Below, piece by piece: positions 44,748-53,665 of a DNA stretch of 64,000 bases; positions within the stretch are counted from its first letter, which is position 1, and the number at the start of each line of letters is the position of its first letter. The stretch comes from Kosakonia sp. SMBL-WEM22 (GTDB taxonomy: Bacteria; Pseudomonadota; Gammaproteobacteria; Enterobacterales; Enterobacteriaceae): NCBI RefSeq assembly GCF_014490785.1, contig NZ_CP051488.1, positions 3,472,001-3,536,000 on the forward strand, in the 5' to 3' direction. A program made the position numbers and the translations under genes. Under the pieces are notes generated by a model. That model made no database searches, was not told where the DNA came from, and saw nothing but the letters and a program-made list of their open reading frames with translations.

Positions 44748-44829
44748 TTACGCGCAAGGCAGGTTTTAACACTTAAGATACATTTTTCTGATAGTGCGCT
44801 AACAATCACGCTTTTGCTGCTGGCAGCGT

Positions 44830-45567
44830 TCAGGAGCCGAAATGGCCCTGTAAACGGTAGCGGGCGCCGGGGTAAAGCAGGCTGGCGTGGGAGACAATCT
44901 GCGAGGTCGACCAGGTGCGGCGGCGGATCAGCAGGCAGGGATCGTGCTCCTGAATCTGCAACAGACGGCAGTCGTCAGCCGACGCGTGAACCGCTTCCAC
45001 AATGTGCTCCCCTTCGGTGAGTGGCGCAATCAGCGACAAATAAGCATGAGCGGTGGTCTGCGTATAATCCTGCTGCAGATACTCCGGCACCACGTCGGCA
45101 TTCACCCAGCGCTCCTCAATCTGCACCGGGATGCCATTCTCAAAATGCACCATCCGCGAGTGAAAAATGCGTGTTCCTTCCGCCACGTTTAACGCCGCGG
45201 CCTGGGTTGCATCGGCTTCGCGCGCCTCCAGCAGCAGCACTTCGCAGCGGTGCTGATGATGACGGTCGGCAATCTCATCGGCGATGCTGCGCACCTCGAA
45301 GAGCGCCGATTGCCCTTTCGGCTCGGCAACAAAGGTACCGACGCCCTGCAGGCGCACCAGTAACCCCTCATCGGTCAGCGCGCGCACCGCGCGGTTAATG
45401 GTCATGCGGCTAAAACCAAACTGCGCTACCAGCTCCGCTTCAGAGGGAATGCGGTCGTGCGGACGCCAGATACCGGCGGCGATCTTCTCGCTAATGGCCT
45501 GCTTAACCTTCTCGTAAAAGGGCACGGGCGCGTTGGCCGGGGCCAGCCGGGGGCGGGGTGAATACAT
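44830..45567 (-). CDS. hutC: HutC, GntR-family repressor of histidine use
   Basis: This 245-residue GntR/HutC-type repressor has a winged helix-turn-helix at about 12-78 ('PFYEKVKQAISEKIAAGIWRPHDRIPSEAELVAQFGFSRMTINRAVRALTDEGLLVRLQGVGTFVA'). A UTRA ligand domain (about 95-240) contains 'EGTRIFHSRMVHFENGIPVQIEERWVNADVVPEYL'. Urocanate is the inducer in this family. It is the third gene of hutIGC, 41 bases after hutG. I chose the start at 45567, giving the usual 'MYSPRPRLAP' N-terminus; the open frame continues into hutG antisense-free sequence but has no start site. Confidence 0.95.
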   Translation of the reverse strand: MYSPRPRLAPANAPVPFYEKVKQAISEKIAAGIWRPHDRIPSEAELVAQFGFSRMTINRAVRALTDEGLLVRLQGVGTFVAEPKGQSALFEVRSIADEIADRHHQHRCEVLLLEAREADATQAAALNVAEGTRIFHSRMVHFENGIPVQIEERWVNADVVPEYLQQDYTQTTAHAYLSLIAPLTEGEHIVEAVHASADDCRLLQIQEHDPCLLIRRRTWSTSQIVSHASLLYPGARYRLQGHFGS

Positions 45568-45607
45568 AGCGCGGTAATTCCTTATTGTTATTTGTCTGGC
45601 GAGTATA

Positions 45608-46564
45608 TCACTGCCACCAGTGCAGGATTTGCCAGGCCAGCCGGGCAGCGACTTTCGCGCCCTGCCCTGCGTGATCGAACTGCGGATTGAACTCCACCAG
45701 ATCCACTGCCTGTACTTTGCCACTGCGGCACAGCGGCTCAATAATGCGCAGCAGCAGATGCATCGGCACGCCCAGCGCCGCTGGCGCAGAGACGGCGGGC
45801 ATCTCCCAGGCGGGCAGCACGTCAAGATCGATAGTCAGGTAGATTCTGTCGAACGTCTTAATAATGCGTTTAACTTCGGGTAGCGCTTCGCTTTCGAGGG
45901 CGTTTAACAGCGCCAAATCCTCAATTACCGTCACGTTGCGGCGCGTTGCCTCATCCCACAGCGCCTGAGTATTGGCCGCCAGGCTCACACCGAAACAGCT
46001 GTAGTGAAAGCCGCGCTGCTGAGCATCGCACTGCTGCGCCAGCTGACGAAACGGCGTGCCGGAGCTGGCGCGCGCCGCGTGGCGTAAATCGAGGTGCGCA
46101 TCGAGATTGATAATGGCGACCTGCTCATCAGGGAAAGCATCCAGGATCGCCGAGCCATGACCAAACGCCGTTTCATGCCCGCCGCCAAACACCAGCGTGC
46201 GCATCTGCGCCTGCTGGCAGGCGAGCACCGCATCATGCAGCGCCTGCTGCGCCTGCTCTAACGCCTCCGGCTGGGCGACAATGTTGCCCAAATCGACCAG
46301 CTGCTGATGCCCGGCGTGGCTCGCCATATTTGCCAGTGCTTTGCGCAGCGCGAACGGCCCCTTTGCAGCACCCGCACGCCCCTGATTGCGCTTCACGCCC
46401 TCATCACAGGCAAAGCCAAGCAGCGCCGTCTTGCCACAATGCTGCCCTGGCGCAAATGTTGCCGCCTGGGTGACGGTCTGAAACAGGCGCAGGGCATTCG
46501 CCGCTTCGCCGCTGTCATCCCTGCCCTGCCAGCACGCGGGCGCAACCGGCTGCCATAGATTCAT
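45608..46564 (-). CDS. hutG: Formimidoylglutamase
   Basis: This 318-residue ureohydrolase of the arginase fold hydrolyses N-formimino-L-glutamate to glutamate and formamide, the last step. Manganese ligands are visible in 'FGGGHETAFGHG' (about 124-135), 'NLDAHLDLR' (about 150-158) and 'LTIDLDVLP' (about 239-247). Its ATG overlaps the hutI stop by 4 bases. The presence of hutG shows the one-step formamide route, not the two-step formylglutamate route. Confidence 0.96.
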   Translation of the reverse strand: MNLWQPVAPACWQGRDDSGEAANALRLFQTVTQAATFAPGQHCGKTALLGFACDEGVKRNQGRAGAAKGPFALRKALANMASHAGHQQLVDLGNIVAQPEALEQAQQALHDAVLACQQAQMRTLVFGGGHETAFGHGSAILDAFPDEQVAIINLDAHLDLRHAARASSGTPFRQLAQQCDAQQRGFHYSCFGVSLAANTQALWDEATRRNVTVIEDLALLNALESEALPEVKRIIKTFDRIYLTIDLDVLPAWEMPAVSAPAALGVPMHLLLRIIEPLCRSGKVQAVDLVEFNPQFDHAGQGAKVAARLAWQILHWWQ

Positions 46565-47787
46565 GCAGTCACCTCGCCACGGAAAATGCGTTGATAAAGG
46601 GGATTACGGCCTGGCTCGTAGATCATCTCCACTGGATGCGCGGCTTCCCAGACAACAAAGTCAGCAACAAACCCGGCGGCAAGCTGACCATGGGTTTGTT
46701 TACGACCAAGCGCCTGAGCGGCATGGCGCGTCACGCCCGCCCAGGCCTCTTCCGGCGTCAGGCCAAACTTCACGCAGGCCATATTCATTGCCAGATGCAG
46801 GCTGGCAAACGGACTGGTGCCGGGGTTGAAATCCGTCGCCACCGCCATCGGCACGCCCTGCTGGCGCAGCAAGGCGACCGGCGGTTTTTGTGTTTCATTA
46901 AGAAAATAGAAGGCACCGGGCAGCAGAACGGCAACAGTGCCGCTGGCCCGCATCGCCATCACGCCCGATTCGCTCAGGTACTCAATATGATCGGCGGATA
47001 AGCCGTTAAAACGGCTGACCAGCTCCGCGCCGCCCAGCGAAGAGAGCTGCTCGACATGGCCTTTCACCGCAATGCCGAGCGCCTGCGCGGCGCGAAACAC
47101 CTGTTCGGTTTGCGCCGGGGTAAAGCCGACGTTTTCACAAAATGCGTCCACCGCCTCAAACAGCCCTTTGTCCGCCAGGGTGGGTAAAATGGTGTGGCAG
47201 ACCAGATCAATGTAGGCCTGCGGATCCGCTTTATACTCCGGCGGCGCGGCGTGCGCGGCGAGCAGCGTGCGGCTTACCTCAACCCTATTGTTTTGCGCCA
47301 GCGCGCCGGCGACGCGCAGCATCTTCTCTTCGTTGGCCAGATCCAGCCCATAGCCCGATTTGATCTCAAGGGTGGTGACGCCTTCGCGCATCAGCCGCTC
47401 AAGCCGCGACTGCGCCAGTTCCAGCAGTTCGCCTTCAGAGCACTCCCGCATCGCGCGCACGGTGGCGTTAATGCCGCCGCCTTCGGCGCTAATCTGCTGA
47501 TAGGAGATTCCGTTTAACCGCTGCTCCCACTCCTGGGCGCGGTTGCCGGCAAAAACAAGATGAGTATGACAGTCGATTAAACCGGGCGTCACCAGACGGC
47601 CCTGCAGATCGCTGCTCTGCGGCGCGTGCGCAGGCAGTTCGCTCTCCGGCACGATCGCCCGGATCTGCCCGTTACGCACCACGATGGCGTGGCGCTTCAG
47701 CAGGCCATAGGGCTCTGCCCGCGTGGGATCCATGGTCACAAGCGTTGCGTTATGCCACAGATGGTCGTCAGAGGTGAGTTCAATCAT
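46561..47787 (-). CDS. hutI: Imidazolonepropionase
   Basis: This 408-residue amidohydrolase opens the imidazolone ring to give formiminoglutamate. The metal-binding HxH is in 'LIDCHTHLVFAGNRAQEW' (about 72-89), with further ligands in 'GHVEQLSSLGG', 'ADHIEYL' and 'VATDFNPGTSP'. Full length for HutI. First gene of hutIGC; the start at 47787 lies 20 bases from the HutC-type operator. Confidence 0.96.
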   Translation of the reverse strand: MIELTSDDHLWHNATLVTMDPTRAEPYGLLKRHAIVVRNGQIRAIVPESELPAHAPQSSDLQGRLVTPGLIDCHTHLVFAGNRAQEWEQRLNGISYQQISAEGGGINATVRAMRECSEGELLELAQSRLERLMREGVTTLEIKSGYGLDLANEEKMLRVAGALAQNNRVEVSRTLLAAHAAPPEYKADPQAYIDLVCHTILPTLADKGLFEAVDAFCENVGFTPAQTEQVFRAAQALGIAVKGHVEQLSSLGGAELVSRFNGLSADHIEYLSESGVMAMRASGTVAVLLPGAFYFLNETQKPPVALLRQQGVPMAVATDFNPGTSPFASLHLAMNMACVKFGLTPEEAWAGVTRHAAQALGRKQTHGQLAAGFVADFVVWEAAHPVEMIYEPGRNPLYQRIFRGEVTA

Positions 47788-47806
47788 ATGGTTCTCTTGT
47801 CATGTA

Positions 47807-47818
47807 TTGTATAGACAT
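47807..47818. promoter_or_regulatory. HutC operator at the hutIGC promoter
   Basis: TTGTATAGACAT sits 20 bases before the hutI ATG. It shares TTGTATAGACA with the hutUH operator on the opposite strand, so hutC would repress its own operon. The gap beyond, 47819-48249, has no other gene; TGTGATGCAGCACATA near 47904 is only a weak CRP-like match. Confidence 0.75.
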
Positions 47819-48249
47819 TTATTTGCATAATGATTCGCTTGTCAACTCTGCGGCACGTTGGCTGCGGGCGTCGCCGCGGATAACACGGCTGCAAAGCGCA
47901 AACTGTGATGCAGCACATAAAATTCGCCTTATATTTCAAGCCCAAATGAAGCGTTTCAGCTACGCCAAAAAACCGTCGCCCAACGGCAATTTATTTAGCA
48001 GTGAAAGTATTGTGTCGCCAAAGCCCGACACCTTGTAAGTTGCTAAAATTAAATAGAAAAAAGGCTCTTGTAAGGGCAAAAAATTAAGCGTACATTAGCC
48101 CCCGTTTGGTGATGAATTCACCCGAAATTCTGAGATGGCGCTGTGGCCGAAAGGGAGAAAATTCTCATTTTCATTTTGGCGTAGTTTCACCTCTCTATAC
48201 TCAGTCCTGACAGATCATTAATGCATACTTTGTGTGCGGAGCGATGAAC

Positions 48250-48321
48250 GTGAAATATTTCTTTATGGGCATATCGGTGATGGTTATCGTGTGGGCCGGC
48301 ACATTCGCCCTGATGATCTAG
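48250..48321 (+). CDS. ypdK: YpdK, 23-residue membrane peptide
   Basis: The single-helix peptide reads MKYFFMGISV MVIVWAGTFALMI (23 residues with GTG read as Met), one substitution away from the E. coli YpdK I recall. A GTG start at 48250 sits 8 bases after GGAG; an ATG two codons earlier (48244) is only 2 bases from it and is less likely. Inner-membrane, function unknown; in E. coli it sits next to alaC as here. It is too short for ordinary gene-finding. Confidence 0.85.
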   Translation: MKYFFMGISVMVIVWAGTFALMI

Positions 48322-48345
48322 CCTGAGCCATAGCGCAGAAAAAAT

Positions 48346-48371
48346 AAGGAGCCATACGGCTCCTTTTTTTA
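48346..48371. terminator. Terminator between ypdK and alaC
   Basis: AAGGAGCC (48346-48353), ATAC, GGCTCCTT followed by a seven-T run. It serves ypdK on the plus strand; the matching A-run before the stem lets it serve alaC (stop at 48382) on the other strand too. Confidence 0.85.
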
Positions 48372-48381
48372 TGGCTGATTG

Positions 48382-49623
48382 TTATGGCTGGGTCTCTTCC
48401 GCCGCCCCTTTTGGCGTCACGGGAAGCAGGCCATCGGCGCGGAACATCGCTTTGATGCCGCGCACCGCCTGGCGGATACGATCGCGGTTCTCAATGAGCG
48501 CAAAGCGCACATGGGTGTCGCCATAATCACCAAAGCCAACGCCGGGCGAGACGCACACTTTCGCCTCCTTCAGCAGCTTTTTCGCAAACTCCAGCGAGCC
48601 CATTGCGGCATACTGCTCCGGGATTTTCGCCCAGACGTACATGGATGCTTTTGGCATCTCAACCATCCAGCCTGCTTCATGCAGCCCTTTAACCAGCACA
48701 TCGCGGCGGCGTTTATACTGCGCGGCGATATCGCGTACGCACTGCTGATCGCCTTCCAGCGCCGCAATAGCGGCAACCTGCAACGGCGTGAAGGTGCCGT
48801 AATCGTGGTAGCTTTTGATACGCGCCAGCGCGTTGACCAGCGTTGGGTTGCCGACCATAAAGCCAATACGCCAGCCCGCCATATTGTAACTTTTCGACAG
48901 GGTGAAGAACTCGACCGCGACATCACGCGCGCCGGGGACTTGCATAATGGAGGGGGCTTTCCAGCCATCAAAGACGATATCGGCGTAGGCCAGATCGTGT
49001 ACGACCAGCACATCGTAACGCTTCGCCAGCGCCACTACTTTCTCGAAGAACTCCAGCTCGACGCACTGCGCGGTCGGGTTCGACGGGAAGCCTAAAATCA
49101 TCATCTTCGGCTTCGGGTAGCTCTCACGGATCGCTCGCTCCAGCTCATTGAAGAAATCAACGCCTTCGACCAGCGGCACCGATCGCACCTGTGCACCGGC
49201 GATCACCGCGCCGTAGATATGGATCGGATAGCTCGGGTTCGGCACCAGTACGGTATCACCGTGATCCAGCGTAGCCAGCATCAGGTGCGCCAGCCCCTCT
49301 TTCGAGCCAATGGTGACAATCGCTTCCGTCTCCGGGTCGATCTCCACCTCGTAGCGATCCTGATACCAGCGCGAAATAGCCCGGCGCAGACGCGGAATAC
49401 CGCGAGAAGTGGAGTAACCGTGCGTGTCCGGGCGCTGCGCCACGGTGCAGAGTTTTTCCACAATATGCGGCGGAGTTGCGCCATCCGGGTTGCCCATACT
49501 GAAATCGATAATATCCTCGCCGCGGCGTCGCGCAGCCATTTTCAGTTCGGCAGTAATATTAAAAACATAGGGGGGAAGACGATCGATACGCGTGAAACGG
49601 CGTTCAGGACTGGAGTCAGCCAT
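48382..49623 (-). CDS. alaC: Alanine transaminase AlaC
   Basis: This 413-residue class I/II aminotransferase makes alanine from pyruvate and glutamate. The PLP lysine is in 'FTLSKSYNMAGWRIGF' (about residue 243), with 'GFPSNPTAQCVELEFF' and the C-terminal arginine 'VRFALIENRDRIRQA'. Nearly identical along its length to E. coli AlaC (412 residues) as recalled. It faces ypdA across a 387-base gap, matching the E. coli order. Confidence 0.97.
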   Translation of the reverse strand: MADSSPERRFTRIDRLPPYVFNITAELKMAARRRGEDIIDFSMGNPDGATPPHIVEKLCTVAQRPDTHGYSTSRGIPRLRRAISRWYQDRYEVEIDPETEAIVTIGSKEGLAHLMLATLDHGDTVLVPNPSYPIHIYGAVIAGAQVRSVPLVEGVDFFNELERAIRESYPKPKMMILGFPSNPTAQCVELEFFEKVVALAKRYDVLVVHDLAYADIVFDGWKAPSIMQVPGARDVAVEFFTLSKSYNMAGWRIGFMVGNPTLVNALARIKSYHDYGTFTPLQVAAIAALEGDQQCVRDIAAQYKRRRDVLVKGLHEAGWMVEMPKASMYVWAKIPEQYAAMGSLEFAKKLLKEAKVCVSPGVGFGDYGDTHVRFALIENRDRIRQAVRGIKAMFRADGLLPVTPKGAAEETQP

Positions 49624-50010
49624 AGATTCCTCGAAGTTACGTTAGCGCCCGGACCGTCCGAGCGACGTCGCTGCATACACAGCTCTTCAGACCATAGCCT
49701 GATTAAATTCCGCCTGTCGAGAGGGAAGCGAAAAAATAGTGTTGTGGAATAAAAGGGGAAAAGAAATTTGAGTAATCTTAATGCTAACTTCCGCTTAAGC
49801 AGACAATGACAGCCTTTCGTTAACATTATGATAAAAATAAAATTACCTTAGCCGCCAGGGCGGGGGGATTATCTCCGGCACTGCATCAGATAACCCTTAA
49901 TCCCCTTTTTAAATAAGGGTTTTTCCCCATTCACCAAATCAATGGTTAACTGGTGATCTGCCGCCGGGTTTTTTATCATAGCCCTTTGACCTCTATCACA
50001 TGAGTTCCCC

Positions 50011-51696
50011 GTGCACGAAATATTCGACATGTTGCTGGCGGTTTTCGACCGCGCGGCGTTGATGCTGATCTGCCTCTTCTTTCTGATCCGCATCCGCCTG
50101 TTTCGCGAGCTGCTGCATAAAACCGCTCACTCCCCGAAAGAGTTGCTCGGCGTAACGGCGATCTTCTCCCTCTTTGCGCTCTTCAGCACCTGGTCCGGCG
50201 TGCCGGTGGAGGGATCGCTGGTCAATGTGCGGATTATTGCCGTGATGTCCGGCGGGATCCTGTTTGGGCCGTGGGTTGGCATTATTACCGGCATTATCGC
50301 CGGGACGCACCGTTACCTGATTGATATTGGCGGCGTAACGGCTGTTCCCTGCTTTATCACCAGCATTATCGCCGGCATTATGTCGGGGGTGATTAACCGA
50401 AAGTTTCCCAAAGCCCAGCACTGGCGCGCCGGGATCATCGGCGGGATGATTTGTGAAAGCCTGACTATGCTGCTGGTGGTGATCTGGGCGCCATCTACCG
50501 CGCTGGGGCTGGATATCGTGGCGAAAATCGGCGCACCGATGATCTTCGGCACGGTGTGTATAGGCTTTATTGTGCTGCTGGTGCAGAGCGTCGAGGGGGA
50601 GAAAGAGGCGATCGCCGGGCGTCAGGCGCGGCTGGCGCTGGATATCGCTAATAAAACGTTGCCGCTCTTTCGCAATGTGAACAGCGAGTCACTGCGCCAG
50701 GTGTGTGACATCATACGCCGCGATATTGACGCCGACGCTGTGGCGATCACCAATGTCGATCATGTGCTGGCTTATGTCGGGGTGGGCGAAAATAACTACC
50801 TCGACAACGATGATATTATTAGCCCGACCACTCAGCAGGCGATTACCACTGGTGAAATTATCATAAAAAACAATGATGAAGCGCACCGCACGCCGGAGAT
50901 CCACTCAATGCTGGTGATCCCGCTGCGCGAGCAGGGCATCGTCACCGGAACGCTAAAAATCTACTACTGCCACGCGCACCAGATTACCTCGGCGTTGCAG
51001 GATATGGCGGTCGGCCTATCACAGATTATCTCGACGCAGTTGGAGGTCTCCCGCGCCGAGCAGCTGCGCGAAATGGCCAATAAAGCGGAGCTGCGCGCAC
51101 TGCAAAGTAAAATTAACCCCCACTTTCTCTTTAACGCTTTGAATGCTATCTCCTCATCCATCCGCCTCAATCCCGATACCGCGCGCCAGCTGATTTACAA
51201 TCTGTCGCGCTATCTGCGCTATAACATTGAATTAAAAGATGATGAGCAGATTGATATCAAAAAAGAGCTCTACCAGATTAAGGACTATATCGCCATTGAG
51301 CAGGCGCGCTTCGGCGATAAGCTGACGGTGATTTATGATATCGACGAAGAGGTGAGCTGCGTGATCCCGAGCCTGCTGATCCAGCCGCTCGTAGAGAATG
51401 CCATTGTTCACGGCATTCAGCCCTGCAAAGGCAAAGGGGTGGTCACCATCAGCGTCGAAGAGTGCGGCAACCGGGTGCGCATTGCGGTGCGCGATACTGG
51501 CAACGGCATCGCCCCGGAAATGATCGCCCGCGTCGAAGCTGACGAAATGCCGGGGAATAAAATTGGCCTGCTGAATGTTCATCAGCGAGTAAAACTACTG
51601 TATGGCGAAGGGCTGCATATTCGCCGCCTGACACCGGGCACCGAGATTGCCTTTTATGTGCCCCGCCAGACGTCGCGCGCGACGCTGTTGCCCTGA
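50011..51696 (+). CDS. ypdA: Sensor kinase YpdA (pyruvate-responsive, LytS type)
   Basis: This 561-residue LytS-type histidine kinase has a 5TM-5TMR domain at residues about 1-190 ('MSGGILFGPWVGIITGIIAGTHRYLIDIGGVTAVPCF'), a GAF domain about 220-340, and a HisKA_7TM-type kinase with 'SKINPHFLFNALNAISSSIR' (phospho-accepting His near 375) and 'GKGVVTISVEECGNRVRIAVRDTGNGI'. The start is GTG (50011), as no ATG fits the conserved 'MHEIF' N-terminus. With YpdB it forms the high-pyruvate sensing pair that drives yhjX in E. coli. The 49624-50010 gap carries its promoter and alaC's; I see no further element. Confidence 0.95.
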   Translation: MHEIFDMLLAVFDRAALMLICLFFLIRIRLFRELLHKTAHSPKELLGVTAIFSLFALFSTWSGVPVEGSLVNVRIIAVMSGGILFGPWVGIITGIIAGTHRYLIDIGGVTAVPCFITSIIAGIMSGVINRKFPKAQHWRAGIIGGMICESLTMLLVVIWAPSTALGLDIVAKIGAPMIFGTVCIGFIVLLVQSVEGEKEAIAGRQARLALDIANKTLPLFRNVNSESLRQVCDIIRRDIDADAVAITNVDHVLAYVGVGENNYLDNDDIISPTTQQAITTGEIIIKNNDEAHRTPEIHSMLVIPLREQGIVTGTLKIYYCHAHQITSALQDMAVGLSQIISTQLEVSRAEQLREMANKAELRALQSKINPHFLFNALNAISSSIRLNPDTARQLIYNLSRYLRYNIELKDDEQIDIKKELYQIKDYIAIEQARFGDKLTVIYDIDEEVSCVIPSLLIQPLVENAIVHGIQPCKGKGVVTISVEECGNRVRIAVRDTGNGIAPEMIARVEADEMPGNKIGLLNVHQRVKLLYGEGLHIRRLTPGTEIAFYVPRQTSRATLLP

Positions 51697-51707
51697 CCGG
51701 AGAGAAG

Positions 51708-52436
51708 ATGAAAGTCATCATTGTAGAAGATGAATTCCTGGCGCAGCAGGAGCTGAGCTGGCTTATTCGTGAGCACAGCCAGATGGAGATTGTCGGCACG
51801 TTTGATGACGGTCTCGACGTGCTGAAGTACTTACAGCACAACCGCGTCGACGCCATTTTTCTCGATATCAATATCCCGTCGCTGGATGGCGTGTTGCTGG
51901 CGCAGAACATCAGCCAGTTCGCTCATAAACCCTTCATTGTCTTTATCACCGCGTGGAAAGAGCATGCGGTGGAGGCGTTTGAGCTGGAAGCGTTTGACTA
52001 CATCCTGAAACCTTATCAGGAGTCGCGCATCGTCAATATGTTGCAAAAGCTGGAGAGCGCCTGGCAGCAGCAGGCCGGAACGGCGAGCAGCCCTCAGTCA
52101 CGGGAAAACGCCACTATCAATCTGGTGAAAGATGAGCGCATTATTGTCACCAGTATTCACGATATCTATTACGCAGAAGCGCACGAGAAGATGACCTTCG
52201 TCTATACGAAGCGGGAATCATACGTGATGCCGATGAATATTACGGAGTTTTGCAGCAAGCTGCCAACGGCGCACTTCTTCCGCTGCCACCGCTCATACTG
52301 TGTCAATCTGGACAAGATCCGCGAGATCGAACCCTGGTTTAACAACACCTATATTCTGCGACTGCGGGACCTTGATTTTCAGGTGCCCGTCAGCCGCAGC
52401 AAGGTAAAAGAGTTCAGGCAACTGATGAATCTTTAA
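51708..52436 (+). CDS. ypdB: Response regulator YpdB (LytTR)
   Basis: This 242-residue regulator has a receiver domain (1-120; 'IIVEDEFLAQQELSWLI', phospho-acceptor Asp in 'AIFLDINIPSLDG', Lys in 'YILKPYQES') and a LytTR DNA-binding domain (about 138-240; 'INLVKDERIIVTSIHDIYYAEAHEKMTFVYTKRESYVMPMNITEFCSKLPTAHFFRCHRSYCVNL'). It starts 12 bases after ypdA behind GGAGAAG. It is convergent with glk; their stops overlap by 4 bases. ypdC, next in E. coli, is absent here. Confidence 0.96.
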   Translation: MKVIIVEDEFLAQQELSWLIREHSQMEIVGTFDDGLDVLKYLQHNRVDAIFLDINIPSLDGVLLAQNISQFAHKPFIVFITAWKEHAVEAFELEAFDYILKPYQESRIVNMLQKLESAWQQQAGTASSPQSRENATINLVKDERIIVTSIHDIYYAEAHEKMTFVYTKRESYVMPMNITEFCSKLPTAHFFRCHRSYCVNLDKIREIEPWFNNTYILRLRDLDFQVPVSRSKVKEFRQLMNL

Positions 52437-53398
52437 AGGACATAACCCAGCGTCTGGCGCAGATGCGCGCCGGAGCCCAGCAGGCCTGGGTTATCGTGAA
52501 CAATCAGGTAGACCGGAATATCCTGCACGTAGGCTTTAAAGCGCCCTTTATCTTCAAAGCCGCCGCGAAAACCGGAGGCGGTGAAGAAATCAAGGAAGCG
52601 CGGCACGATACCGCCCGCGATGTAAACGCCGCCAAAGGTGCCAAGATTGAGCGCCAGGTTGCCGCCAAAACGGCCCATAATCACGCAAAACAGCGACAGC
52701 GCGCGGCGACAATCGGTGCAGCTATCTGACAACGCGCGCTCGGTAATATCTTTGGGTTGCAGGTTTTCCGGCAGGCGACCATCTGATTTCACAATCGCGC
52801 GGTAGAGGTTGATAAGCCCGGGGCCGGAGAGCACGCGCTCGGCGGAGACGTGGCCAATTTCCGCCCGCAGCTCCTCAAGGATAACCCCCTCCTCTTCGCT
52901 GTTCGGCGCGAAATCGACGTGGCCGCCTTCGCCCGGCAAGCTTACCCAGCGCTTATCCACATGCATCAGATGCGCGACGCCAAGACCAGTGCCGGCGCCG
53001 TAAACGGCAATCGGTTTGCCTTCCACCGGGGCGGTGCCGCCAAACTGAATCAGGTGTTCCGCTTTCAACATCGGGATCGCCATCGAAACGGCGGTGAAAT
53101 CGTTGATGATCTCCAGGTGTGCGAAGCCGAGGTTTTGCCTCATTTCGTCAATGGAGAAGGCCCAGGTGTGGTTAGTCATTGCCACCCAGTCGCCGGTGAT
53201 AGGGCAAGCGATGGCGATACAGCCATCTTCCACACTCACCTCGTGCTCTTCGAGGTAAACGCGAACGACCGCTTCCAGGCTAGGATAATCAAGACCTGAA
53301 TAGGTCTTGGCCCGGGAGATGTCGCCGGTCTCGACATCACACAACGCTAAGCGCGCGTTGGTGCCGCCCACGTCTCCCACTAAAGCATATTTTTTCAT
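52433..53398 (-). CDS. glk: Glucokinase
   Basis: This 321-residue ATP-dependent glucokinase phosphorylates cytoplasmic glucose to glucose 6-phosphate. The phosphate motif is 'LVGDVGGTNARLAL' (about 6-19), the substrate region is 'IINDFTAVSMAI' and 'LPGEGGHVDFAPNSEEE', and the adenosine motif is 'NLALNLGTFGGVYIAGG'. The same length as E. coli Glk, with which it is nearly identical. Cytoplasmic dimer by family knowledge. Confidence 0.98.
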   Translation of the reverse strand: MKKYALVGDVGGTNARLALCDVETGDISRAKTYSGLDYPSLEAVVRVYLEEHEVSVEDGCIAIACPITGDWVAMTNHTWAFSIDEMRQNLGFAHLEIINDFTAVSMAIPMLKAEHLIQFGGTAPVEGKPIAVYGAGTGLGVAHLMHVDKRWVSLPGEGGHVDFAPNSEEEGVILEELRAEIGHVSAERVLSGPGLINLYRAIVKSDGRLPENLQPKDITERALSDSCTDCRRALSLFCVIMGRFGGNLALNLGTFGGVYIAGGIVPRFLDFFTASGFRGGFEDKGRFKAYVQDIPVYLIVHDNPGLLGSGAHLRQTLGYVL

Positions 53399-53665
53399 TC
53401 TTCTACGGCTCCGCTAAAGTCAGAATAAATCTTTGGCACACTGTAAATTCAAGGCGCTGTAACGACAACGACCATATCACGAGTGCCCCTTTATTATCGA
53501 TCTACATCACAGATTAGCCCTAAGCTTTCAGACTGATTACTGCCTTATTGCCGCAGTGCGTTACAAGGAGATCCCCGGAGCGCGTTTGTACGTTGAAATA
53601 GTGCGCAATATGGCGCGCTTTTGTGCCCGGAATTTATCGCTTCCCCTTTTAACAGGAGTATTTGC

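Noticed and set aside
47904..47919. CRP-like TGTGA-N6-ACATA in the hut promoter gap
   Set aside because: The second half-site matches at only two of five positions and the distance to hutI (about 117 bases) is not compelling.
48170..48200. Fur-like sequence upstream of ypdK
   Set aside because: Only about 11 of 19 positions match the consensus, within chance for an A/T-rich stretch.
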